Shown: positions 43,904 to 51,889 of the stretch, piece after piece
Position numbering within the stretch: the first letter of the stretch is position 1
How the letters are laid out: the number at the start of each line of letters is the position of its first letter
From: Pseudomonas kribbensis
GTDB taxonomy: Bacteria; Pseudomonadota; Gammaproteobacteria; Pseudomonadales; Pseudomonadaceae
Assembly: GCF_003352185.1 (NCBI RefSeq)
Contig: NZ_CP029608.1
Location: 3,224,001 to 3,288,000, forward strand
Direction: 5' to 3'
Length of the DNA: 64,000 nucleotides
Position numbers and translations under genes: made by a program
Notes under the pieces: model-generated
Database searches by the model: none
Told to the model about the DNA's origin: nothing
The model's input: only the letters and a program-made list of their open reading frames with translations

Positions 43904-45721
43904 ATGAGCATCCTCAACGGCCCGCGACTGAATTTCTGGGGAGGCATCCGCACGGATGTCAGCCTGCCGAACAATTCACCGACCATTCCTTATGACGGCG
44001 ATGACAACTGGCCGATCTTTGACCTGACCACTTCGACCCTGGCGTCGGGGGCCCGGTCTTATACCGACGATCAGTTGAACAGCATGATCAATGCGCCTAC
44101 GGGCGACTACTACACCGCCGGTGGCTGGAATCATTACGGGCAACATGTCGTCGACATGCAGAATGCGCTGATCAGTTCTCAGGGCAGCCCGGGCAGCGTC
44201 AGTACCACCGGGGATATGGTGGGCCAGCCGGTCTATCTGCTGGGTTCCGTGGACCCGGTGACCGGACAGAAGCCGGTTTCAGGCCCGATGATGGTGGACC
44301 TCGACCCTACCTCAACCACCACCACCCAGATATTTGTCGGTGGCCTGCAAATCGGTGGCAGCAGCAACATCCAGTTGCTGATTCACGATAATGCAGTCTG
44401 CAGCAGCCTGGATCTCGGCAAGCGGGTGCTGCAGCCAACGCCGAAGGAGCTGGATGCACCCGGTTCCTGCCGTATCAGTGGCACCTTCCAGCTGACCTTC
44501 CCGCTGAGCAGTATTGTCAGCTGGAACCAGAACAGCGCCGGTTTGCGATCAATCATCCAAGCCCCGGGCGCCACCGGCATCGTCCTGCGCTTCGTGATGT
44601 TCGAAATGTGCCCGACGATGACCACGCCCCAGTTGCAAGCCGATTATGCCGCCGGCAGAGACACCCCGAACCCGAGCATCGGCCGGGTCATCGGTACATT
44701 GGCGCCGGCGTTCGCCAATGAGCCGCTGGACTGTCAGGCGGGCCGTCAGATCGTCAATCAGGGCACGGGCGGCACCGGCTACGCCGATCTGAGCAACCCG
44801 GCCATGCTGAGCGTCGACATGGTCAATATCATTCCGAAACAGACGTTCAGGGCCGTTCGGGATGACATCACCAGCCCTATCGGACCTAACGGCAATTACG
44901 GCACTGTCACCGTGGCAGCCGGCGAGACCACCCTGGGCACACTGGATCCGACCAGCAGTCCCCTGCTCGACTATTACGTGTATGGCGGCATTGTCGATCT
45001 GCCGCTCAATACAGCCCAACAGTCGGCTGTCAGATCCTCGCCGCTGGCCATCAGTGCCCCCGGCTCGGTCGCCGGGACTACGTTGCAGGCCACGGAGTCT
45101 GTCTATCGGATCTACGCCGATCAGCGCAGTGTCTATACCGAGGACTACCCGCAGGGCCTGTCGATTACGCTGCAGGTCCGGTATCTGGGGGCTGCGGTGC
45201 CCAGCACAACCGAAATCGATCTCACTGCCGCGCCCTCGGGGCCGTATTACACGCAACAGCGCTACTGCGACTTCCTTTATTTCCCTCCTGCCCTGACCGT
45301 GAGCCCCGGTCAGTTGTCCGTCACCTTCTCCGTCAACGTAAAACCCGCAGCGGCGCCCCTTGCCGGTTTCGTCGCCCTGACCTACACCGTCAACGGCCAG
45401 GACAGCGGCACGTATTTCACCAACTTCCGCAAATACGCCGAGACCGACTTCGGCATTCCCAGAGGCACCACCATCACCTGGGAACAGATGTACCCGAACG
45501 TCCTGCGTTTTCACTATCTGGCCTTCCCGGCCATGTCTCGCTACATCCCGCTGAACCAGCCGGACGCGATCATGGGCGCGAAGAACCCGATCCTCGCGCG
45601 GACCTCGGATGCCTACAAAGGCACCACGCTGTTCATGCCTGTGGTGAGGTCGATGTCGCCCTGTCAGCGGGCGTTGCTGCGGGCCTATCTCACGGGCGAG
45701 CCGTGGCAACCACCGCAGTAA
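43904..45721 (+). CDS. Large protein of unknown family (second copy)
   Basis: 605 residues, ATG at 43904, 3 bp after the second haem protein. No signal peptide. Paralogue of the 789-residue protein at 39233 by its start (MSILNGPRLNFWGG), by a middle LLG...GL(V/M)(L/F)RF pattern and by its C-terminus (YPNVLRFHYLAFPAMSRYIPLN, then FMPVVRSMSPCQRALL). It is shorter by almost 200 residues in the middle. No enzyme motif recognised. Confidence 0.72.
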   Translation: MSILNGPRLNFWGGIRTDVSLPNNSPTIPYDGDDNWPIFDLTTSTLASGARSYTDDQLNSMINAPTGDYYTAGGWNHYGQHVVDMQNALISSQGSPGSVSTTGDMVGQPVYLLGSVDPVTGQKPVSGPMMVDLDPTSTTTTQIFVGGLQIGGSSNIQLLIHDNAVCSSLDLGKRVLQPTPKELDAPGSCRISGTFQLTFPLSSIVSWNQNSAGLRSIIQAPGATGIVLRFVMFEMCPTMTTPQLQADYAAGRDTPNPSIGRVIGTLAPAFANEPLDCQAGRQIVNQGTGGTGYADLSNPAMLSVDMVNIIPKQTFRAVRDDITSPIGPNGNYGTVTVAAGETTLGTLDPTSSPLLDYYVYGGIVDLPLNTAQQSAVRSSPLAISAPGSVAGTTLQATESVYRIYADQRSVYTEDYPQGLSITLQVRYLGAAVPSTTEIDLTAAPSGPYYTQQRYCDFLYFPPALTVSPGQLSVTFSVNVKPAAAPLAGFVALTYTVNGQDSGTYFTNFRKYAETDFGIPRGTTITWEQMYPNVLRFHYLAFPAMSRYIPLNQPDAIMGAKNPILARTSDAYKGTTLFMPVVRSMSPCQRALLRAYLTGEPWQPPQ

Positions 45722-45751
45722 TCGCGCCCCTCAGCCCATGGAGAAAAACCT

Positions 45752-46801
45752 ATGACTGTTCATATTCCTGCGCGCCCCCGCGAGATGCTATGCCCGAGCA
45801 CCATCATCGCCGAAGGCCTGCTGAACCCGCGTGGCGCCTGCCTGCAGAGCGATGGCAGCCTGCTGCTGGTCGAGGCTGGTTCGGGCCTGCCGGACCAGAC
45901 ATTCAGCGGCCGCATCAGCCGATTACGCCCCGACCCACTGCACCCCGGCGCCTGGCTTGCCCGGGAAACTCTGACTCAGGGCTTTCGCTCGATGAACATG
46001 CAGGCCCGCATGCTGCGCGATGAAATCATGGGCCTGTCGGACATCGCCTGCGGTGACGGGCGCTGTCTGGTCAGCCAGACCGACTACGTCGCGGGCTCGA
46101 AGCTGCTGGACCTGCAATACACCCCGCCGGAGGCGGTGTTTCACAGCCGGGGCAATCTGAATGCGCTGTGTTATCACCCGACCCGCCGCAGCTGGCTGGC
46201 GGTCAAACCCGATACCAACCAACTGGTGGAGTTCAGCAGCGGCGAGGATGAACAGGTATTGGTCGAATTGCCGGATCTGGACATGGGACAGGAAGCCGTC
46301 CCCGTCACGCTGGTGTACGAACCGACGACAGACGCGGTGCTGATCAGCCTGTTCTCCGGGGAGTTGCAAGGCGACCCGGCCCGCAAAGGCATCGACTTTG
46401 ATGATCAGGCCGGCCAGGTAATTCGGGTCTGGCCCGACACCGGCCGGATCGAAGTGCTGATTCGCGGCCTGCAACTGCCCACCGGGCTGGCACTGTGTCC
46501 GCAAGGAAATGTGTTGGTGCTGGAGCTTTGCAGCCGTCTGCAACAACCGCTGCCGCCTGACTGGAATGGCGAAACACTGCATGGCGGTTTCACTCGATTC
46601 AGCGGACGACTGTTGAGCTGCAACCTGCAAACCGGCGAAGTGACCGTGCTCGCCCGTGACCTGGATACTCCGTCCAACCTGTGTCTGGTGCAGGACGCGG
46701 TGCTGGTGAGCGAAGGCATGGGGTTGACGGGACGACCGTTGCCCACGCCGGATAACACGGTGGTTGCATTGAGCGGCAGGCTGCGTCGGGTGCAACTCTG
46801 A
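45752..46801 (+). CDS. Beta-propeller protein resembling ScyD/ScyE or SMP-30
   Basis: 349 residues, ATG at 45752 after GGAGAAA. No signal peptide apparent. The first blade reads GLLNPRGACLQSDGSLLLVE followed by AGSG, the pattern typical of ScyD/ScyE NHL-type propellers (NPRG...DG.L...EAG.G); a later blade reads GLQLPTGLALCPQGNVLVLE. In scytonemin clusters of cyanobacteria a ScyD/ScyE propeller accompanies ebo genes, so its presence as last gene of this ebo operon is suggestive. SMP-30/gluconolactonase-like function is an alternative. A terminator follows immediately. Confidence 0.65.
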   Translation: MTVHIPARPREMLCPSTIIAEGLLNPRGACLQSDGSLLLVEAGSGLPDQTFSGRISRLRPDPLHPGAWLARETLTQGFRSMNMQARMLRDEIMGLSDIACGDGRCLVSQTDYVAGSKLLDLQYTPPEAVFHSRGNLNALCYHPTRRSWLAVKPDTNQLVEFSSGEDEQVLVELPDLDMGQEAVPVTLVYEPTTDAVLISLFSGELQGDPARKGIDFDDQAGQVIRVWPDTGRIEVLIRGLQLPTGLALCPQGNVLVLELCSRLQQPLPPDWNGETLHGGFTRFSGRLLSCNLQTGEVTVLARDLDTPSNLCLVQDAVLVSEGMGLTGRPLPTPDNTVVALSGRLRRVQL

Positions 46802-46812
46802 AAACAGAAAAA

Positions 46813-46841
46813 AGGGCGCGGCCTCATTGAAGCCGCGCCCT
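46813..46841. terminator. Bidirectional terminator ending the ebo operon
   Basis: AGGGCGCGGC at 46813-46822 pairs with GCCGCGCCCT at 46832-46841; A residues on one side and CTGTTT on the other. Confidence 0.88.
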
Positions 46842-46845
46842 CTGT

Positions 46846-47154
46846 TTACTGAGTCACCACGATCTTGCCGATCATCTGCGGATGCAGCACGCAGAAATAC
46901 TCGAACTCGCCCGGTGTATTGAACACCCAGGAAAAACTGTCATTGGTGTCCAGCGCCCCCGAGCGGAACACCTTGTGGGTTTCGGCCACCGTGTGCGGGA
47001 TCTGGTCGTCATTGACCCACGTCACCTTGGTGCCGACGGTCACGGTCAGGTCCTTGGGGCCGAACATGAATTCCTTGATGTCGACCTTCACCTCCTGCGC
47101 CCACGCCGGCATCGATAACATCAAACACATCACCGCCAAAAATCGCGTTTTCAT
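46846..47154 (-). CDS. Small periplasmic cupredoxin
   Basis: 102 residues, ATG at 47154, signal peptide MKTRFLAVMCLMLSMPAWA. Plastocyanin/amicyanin-like type I copper protein: first histidine in DDQIPHTVAETHK, then FCVLHPQM, giving the Cys, second His and Met ligands. It would carry one electron in the periplasm. It follows the metallophosphoesterase gene by 15 bp in one leftward operon opposite the ECF sigma genes; the partner protein is unknown. Confidence 0.88.
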   Translation of the reverse strand: MKTRFLAVMCLMLSMPAWAQEVKVDIKEFMFGPKDLTVTVGTKVTWVNDDQIPHTVAETHKVFRSGALDTNDSFSWVFNTPGEFEYFCVLHPQMIGKIVVTQ

Positions 47155-47169
47155 CGGGCTGCCCTCCCC

Positions 47170-48141
47170 CTAGACCAGTGTCGAATCAATCAGCGCCAAT
47201 GGATGATCGCCTTGTGTCGCCCGCACCTCGGTGATCCCCAGATAATTGCGCAACTGATCGGCCGCCACGGTCATCGGACCCGGCGACGGCGCCGCGCCCG
47301 GTGCCGGTTGCGGATAGGCCGTGCCACGGGCGGTGTGAAAGGTGATGTTGCCTTCGACTTTCTGGATCACCTGATGGATATGCCCGTTCAGCACCGTCAC
47401 CGAGCCGTACTTGCGCAGCATCGCAATCGCCTGATCGCCGTCCTCGGTGCCCCAGCCCCAGGGCTGATAGATCGTCCACAACGGAATGTGGGTGAACACC
47501 ACGATGGGCGTGCTGGTCGATACCGCGCGCAGATCATCGGCCAACCACGCCAGTTGATCGGCGCCGAGGTTGGCTTCATGGCCGGCCTGGAAGTTGAAGA
47601 CATTGACCAGCGCAATGAAATGCACGCCGTGGTCATCGAAGCTGTACCAGCCATTGCCTTTGGTGCCCTTGCCGTAACGCCCCAGATAGAGCTTGCCGCC
47701 GCCCTCGTCGAGGGTGTCGTGTTCACCGGGGATGTAATGCACCGTGGAAGGCAGGCCTTTGAGCACTTGCGCCGCCGTGTCGAATTCCTCGGCCTTGGAC
47801 AGGTGGGTGATGTCGCCGGTGTGCAGGATCAGCGACGGCCGTTTCGGCAGTGCGATGACCTTGTCGATCGCCACTTGCAGGGTTTTCACCGGCTCCGGAT
47901 TGGCTTCCTTGTTGAAGCCGATGTGCGAGTCGCTGATCTGCACGAAGTGAAAGGTGCTGGCCAACGCCTTGGGATCGCTGACGTTGCCCGCCTCATCCAT
48001 CGCAAAGGCTCTGGGAATGCCGCCGCTCAGGGCCCAGAGGACCCCGGCTCCGGCCCACGCCGAGCATTTGAGTAGCGTTCGCCGGTCCGGGTTGCTCAGA
48101 AAGCCGTCGGTACGCAGTGGATGTTTTGTTTGATTGTCCAT
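47170..48141 (-). CDS. Tat-exported metallophosphoesterase
   Basis: 323 residues, ATG at 48141. Twin-arginine signal with NPDRRTLLKCSAWAGAGVLW near residue 18. Calcineurin-type motifs in order: ISDSHIG (about 75), HTGDITH, PGEHD (in place of GNHD), FTHIPLW and NGHIHQV. All metal ligands look present, with Glu in the usual GNH(D/E) motif. Tat export agrees with folded, metal-loaded secretion. Forms an operon with the cupredoxin and is divergent from an ECF sigma factor gene, so control by that sigma factor is likely. Confidence 0.87.
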   Translation of the reverse strand: MDNQTKHPLRTDGFLSNPDRRTLLKCSAWAGAGVLWALSGGIPRAFAMDEAGNVSDPKALASTFHFVQISDSHIGFNKEANPEPVKTLQVAIDKVIALPKRPSLILHTGDITHLSKAEEFDTAAQVLKGLPSTVHYIPGEHDTLDEGGGKLYLGRYGKGTKGNGWYSFDDHGVHFIALVNVFNFQAGHEANLGADQLAWLADDLRAVSTSTPIVVFTHIPLWTIYQPWGWGTEDGDQAIAMLRKYGSVTVLNGHIHQVIQKVEGNITFHTARGTAYPQPAPGAAPSPGPMTVAADQLRNYLGITEVRATQGDHPLALIDSTLV

Positions 48142-48208
48142 CGGTAGGTCCTCGCTGGCGGACTACAGTGATGTAGCTGACACCAGAGAGAACTTTGCGG
48201 TCCGGGCG

Positions 48209-48249
48209 TTTATTCCACGCCGCAAAACAAATTCTTTTCAGGGAATAAA
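48209..48249. promoter_or_regulatory. Candidate divergent ECF promoters
   Basis: TTTATTCC at 48209-48216 and GGAATAAA at 48242-48249 are exact inverse copies, one facing each operon. The rightward copy is followed after 16 bp by CGGTT (48263-48267), resembling a GGAAT-N16-CGTT-type ECF promoter. The leftward -10 is less clear. Confidence 0.5.
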
Positions 48250-48295
48250 ACACGACGCATCACGGTTATAGGGGTGTGACGGTGCGGAAGCCACT

Positions 48296-48808
48296 ATGAA
48301 TCGATTCGAGGAACTGATTGCGCCGCACCTGGACGCGGCTTACAACCTCGCGCGCTGGATCACGGGCAACGACGCCGCTGCACGGGATGTCGTGCAGGAA
48401 AGCGCCTTGCGCGCCTTCCGGTTTTTGCAGCGATTCGCCGACGGCAACGCCAAGGCCTGGTTCCTGACCATCGTGCGCAACGAAAGCTACACCTGGCTCA
48501 AAGCCTCGGCCGGGCGCCACTGGGTCACCATCGATGACGAAACCGGTGATATCGACGGCGCACTGAGTCACGGCCAGAGTCCGGAACTGTTGACCATTCA
48601 CACGGAAAACGCAGCATTGCTCCAGCAAGCCCTGAGCGCCTTGCCGCCGGCGTTTCGCGAGGTCATTGTGCTCAAGGACCTCGAAGACTTGCCCTACAAG
48701 GACATCGCCCTGGTGGTCGATATTCCTATCGGCACCGTCATGTCGAGGCTGGCCCGGGCCCGTGCGATGCTCAAGCTCGAATTACTGAAGTGGCACGACA
48801 ATGAATGA
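48296..48808 (+). CDS. ECF-family RNA polymerase sigma factor
   Basis: 170 residues, ATG at 48296. Region 2: LDAAYNLARWITGNDAAARD and VQESALRAFRFLQRF. Region 4: ALSALPPAFREVIVLKDLED, then LPYKDIALVVDIPIGTVMSR. Normal length for an ECF sigma. It overlaps the anti-sigma gene by 8 bp. It probably controls itself and the divergent phosphoesterase-cupredoxin operon; the inducing stress is not evident. Confidence 0.92.
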   Translation: MNRFEELIAPHLDAAYNLARWITGNDAAARDVVQESALRAFRFLQRFADGNAKAWFLTIVRNESYTWLKASAGRHWVTIDDETGDIDGALSHGQSPELLTIHTENAALLQQALSALPPAFREVIVLKDLEDLPYKDIALVVDIPIGTVMSRLARARAMLKLELLKWHDNE

Positions 48809-49547
48809 ACTCGACTGTACGGCTTGCCAGACGCAACTGCATGGCTATCTGGATCAGGAACTTGATCCGGCGATGGCTGCAAACGTGACTGCGCATCTGG
48901 CCCTGTGCACCGCGTGCAAGCATCTGTATGCGGAGGCGAAGGTGCTGAAGATCAGCGTAAAACGCCATGCGCCGTATTACTCGGCACCGGAATCACTGGT
49001 CGCCAGCGTGTTGGCCGCTGTCGCTCCCGCATCGCCGAGCCCGTTGGAACGCTGGCGAAAATGGTTCGCCCCGGCGTTTTCCGCAACGGCACTGGCGCTG
49101 GCTCTGGTGCTCTACGTGGCAACGCCCGGCAGCGAACAACCGTTGATGGACGAAGCCGTCTCCAGCCATGTGCGCTCGTTGATGGGCGCTCACCTGAACG
49201 ATGTGGTGTCGTCCGACCGCCACACCGTAAAACCCTGGTTCACCGGCAAACTCGACTTCTCGCCACCGGTGGTTGATTACTCGGCACAGGGCTTTCCGTT
49301 GCTCGGCGGCCGGCTGGATTACCTGCAACACCAGACCACCGCCGCCCTGAGTTACGGCCGGGCCAAACACATCATCAATGTGTTTATCCTGCCGACACCG
49401 GACGCCGACAAGCCTTCGCAAAGCCAGACGATTCGCGGTTTCAACGTGGTTTCATGGCAGGCTGGCCATATGCGTTTCGTACTGGTTTCCGACGTTGAAA
49501 AAGGCGAGCTGGAAACGTTCGGCAAGTTGCTCAGGGATGGTGTTTGA
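48801..49547 (+). CDS. Membrane anti-sigma factor with zinc-binding motif
   Basis: 248 residues, ATG at 48801. The cytoplasmic N-terminus has a zf-HC2/ZAS-type pattern, with CTACQTQL and HLALCTACK (H-x3-C-x2-C). One membrane segment follows (about residues 92-111, FAPAFSATALALALVLYVAT), then a periplasmic domain of ~135 residues ending in VSWQAGHMRFVLVSDVEKGE. Expected to hold the sigma factor encoded just upstream until an envelope or redox signal frees it. Confidence 0.87.
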   Translation: MNELDCTACQTQLHGYLDQELDPAMAANVTAHLALCTACKHLYAEAKVLKISVKRHAPYYSAPESLVASVLAAVAPASPSPLERWRKWFAPAFSATALALALVLYVATPGSEQPLMDEAVSSHVRSLMGAHLNDVVSSDRHTVKPWFTGKLDFSPPVVDYSAQGFPLLGGRLDYLQHQTTAALSYGRAKHIINVFILPTPDADKPSQSQTIRGFNVVSWQAGHMRFVLVSDVEKGELETFGKLLRDGV

Positions 49548-49554
49548 GAGTCCC

Positions 49555-50739
49555 TCAATGGTGCAGCGCGTACAGACGACAATGTTCCAGATAACCGCGT
49601 TCATGCTGCCCCACCAATTGCACGACACTGGACCAAAGCCACGACGGTGCATCCAGCGTCCTGGTGTGGCAACTTTTCAGGTCGCGGATCCAGGCCGCTC
49701 GCGTCGCAAGGTCCATTTGCCGCGCATGAGCAAGGCCGACGACGTTGGCCAGATAAGCGGCGGCGAGCAACGCTTCAGACTGGCTCAACTGATTCAATTC
49801 CAGCTTCATGTCTTGAGGCAGCAGTTCGCGCAGGAAAAAACCCTCGTCCAGGACGCGTGTTGCAATCATTCGATTGCCCAGACCGGGTGAGAGATGTCGG
49901 GCCCCTTCCACCACCCGCCGGCCATTGTCACGCGGCATGGAGGCTTTCGGCACACGTGGCGCCGCAGCCGCGACGGCTTGCTTGAGATCGAGCAGGCAAA
50001 ACTCCTGATCGTCTCCGGCACCCACACCCAGCAACAGCGCATAGCGTTTCAACCCCAACGAACTGCAACCTTTGACCCAGTAGGCGGAGTCGAGCAATTG
50101 GACCTTGTCGTCCTTCGATCTGCCTTTGAGCGAGGTCACCAGCGTATGGACATCATCGGTCGCGCACAGCGCTTTCAGCGCGGCGCGTTCCGCTCGCGAA
50201 AGTGACCAGAAATGCTTCCCAAGGGGAATGGATGGCTTGGTGTTTTCGATACGCTCATAGGCCAGGTGTTTCCAGGTGCGCTGCACGGCGCTGCGCATGC
50301 TGGCCTTGACCTGAGGCGGACGCGTCGGGTCTTCATCGACGTTGCCTTCGAAAGCGCTTTCGTAGCCGCGCATCATGCCTTCGAGCATTCTTGCGGTGGT
50401 CACACCTGGCAGATCCGAGCCTCTGGCAGCCGTCGCCAGGGATAACGCGAGCCGCACGAGGTCATGCGCCGGGTTGCCGATGACCGTCTGATCGAGGTCA
50501 CGAATGTGAATATCGATCCGGCCCTTCGAATCCCCCGTCGGCCCCAGATTCCCTGCATGGCAATCACCACAGATCCACACCGCCGGCCCCCGTGGCAAAC
50601 GCCTGCCGGGCTGACTGTGCAGCCATTCGTAGAACTGAACGGTACTGCCCCGGACATACGCATGGGCAGACCTGGCCATCTTGAGATTTCTGAGTTCGCT
50701 GAGTGTTTCCAGACGCTGGGAGGGTCGAGGGGTCTTCAT
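49555..50739 (-). CDS. DUF2252 family protein
   Basis: 394 residues, ATG at 50739. Typical DUF2252: RGSTVQFYEWLH, WICGDCHAGNLGP and IRDLDQTVIGNPAHDLVRLA, a set resembling the active site of kinase-like/aminoglycoside phosphotransferase folds (GD.H..N and D). The activity is unknown. Convergent with the anti-sigma gene; no operon partner. Confidence 0.82.
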   Translation of the reverse strand: MKTPRPSQRLETLSELRNLKMARSAHAYVRGSTVQFYEWLHSQPGRRLPRGPAVWICGDCHAGNLGPTGDSKGRIDIHIRDLDQTVIGNPAHDLVRLALSLATAARGSDLPGVTTARMLEGMMRGYESAFEGNVDEDPTRPPQVKASMRSAVQRTWKHLAYERIENTKPSIPLGKHFWSLSRAERAALKALCATDDVHTLVTSLKGRSKDDKVQLLDSAYWVKGCSSLGLKRYALLLGVGAGDDQEFCLLDLKQAVAAAAPRVPKASMPRDNGRRVVEGARHLSPGLGNRMIATRVLDEGFFLRELLPQDMKLELNQLSQSEALLAAAYLANVVGLAHARQMDLATRAAWIRDLKSCHTRTLDAPSWLWSSVVQLVGQHERGYLEHCRLYALHH

Positions 50740-50821
50740 GGAAAATACTTGAGTGGGTGTATTCCATCGACCCTTCGCATGCGCGAATGTTTCAATTTGT
50801 TTCAGAGCAATAACTGTCTCT

Positions 50822-51727
50822 TCAGCGACTTGTTCGCTTCAAGGTTTCACTCGGTAACTCATTGAACAGCGCCCGATAGCTATTGGAAAACCGCCCCAGA
50901 TGCCAGAACGACCAGTTCATCGCCACTTCGGCCACCGTAGTGCCCGAGGCGGCCCCCTTGAGCAGTTCCCGGCGGGCACTGTTGAGCCGACGCAAACGCA
51001 GCCACTGAGTCGGTGACATCCCCGTGTAAGCCTTGAACGTCTGCTGCAATTGTCGCAACGACACCCCGGCCACTTGGGCCAGCTCCAGCAGATTGAGGGT
51101 TTCTTCCGGCGAATCCGCCGCCCATTCACCCACGCGCTTCATGGTTTGCCGTTCTTCGGCGCGACGCTGCAAACCACCACTGTCCAGACACACCCGGGCG
51201 TTATCGAGGATGAACAGACAGTCCTCCAGTAACTGCTGAGTCAGCGCCTCTTTGCTTGGCTGATCAAGGGTTTGCGACAACTTTGTGAGCGTCGAGCTTA
51301 ACCAGCGGCTGAACAGCGCATTCTGCGCGCCGTTGAGCGGCGCCATGAACAGGCCTTCCAGCCGGGCCACGTCCAGACCGTTGCGGCGGACGAATTCCGG
51401 ACCGAACACCACGGCGATTTCCTGATAGTTCTCCGGGGTGATCCAGATGTTCCGGCTCTCTTCGTTCAACAGATAGAGCGCGTTGTCACTGCGATCGAAA
51501 CAGAACGCCAGAGACCCCGAGGGTGCACTGAAATTCTGCTCCACCCGGGTGTTCATCTGTTCTTCGTAGACCTCCACACCTTCCAGGTCCAGATAACGGA
51601 TTCGCCCGGCGAAATGCCCCGGCGACATCTGCTGGTAATGCTGGACCCAGCCCGGTGTCGCACGGATCTGCTCGGCGACATCGGCGGTGTTGAAAGCTTG
51701 AACCTGTAGCGGATTACACGTTGTCAT
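50822..51727 (-). CDS. AraC-family transcriptional regulator
   Basis: 301 residues, ATG at 51727. The C-terminal ~100 residues form the double helix-turn-helix: LLELAQVAGVSLRQLQQTFK and TVAEVAMNWSFWHLGRFSNS, with GMSPTQWLRLRRLNSAR between. The N-terminal ~180 residues are a sensing domain (EutR-like length). It is divergent from the polyamine operon at 51890 across 162 bp, so it may control it; no binding site is assigned. Confidence 0.85.
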   Translation of the reverse strand: MTTCNPLQVQAFNTADVAEQIRATPGWVQHYQQMSPGHFAGRIRYLDLEGVEVYEEQMNTRVEQNFSAPSGSLAFCFDRSDNALYLLNEESRNIWITPENYQEIAVVFGPEFVRRNGLDVARLEGLFMAPLNGAQNALFSRWLSSTLTKLSQTLDQPSKEALTQQLLEDCLFILDNARVCLDSGGLQRRAEERQTMKRVGEWAADSPEETLNLLELAQVAGVSLRQLQQTFKAYTGMSPTQWLRLRRLNSARRELLKGAASGTTVAEVAMNWSFWHLGRFSNSYRALFNELPSETLKRTSR

Positions 51728-51889
51728 GGGAGACCTTGCGCACTCTTTTGGTGCGCTTTGGTGCTGCTGAAAGTGGATAGATGGAACGGCAAGGCCCGCC
51801 CAAGATAGTCGTCAACGCGCCACAGGGGAAGCCTGCGAAAGATGAAATCGCAATTCCCCCGCGTCAATAAAACCAATGACGAGGTCTTT

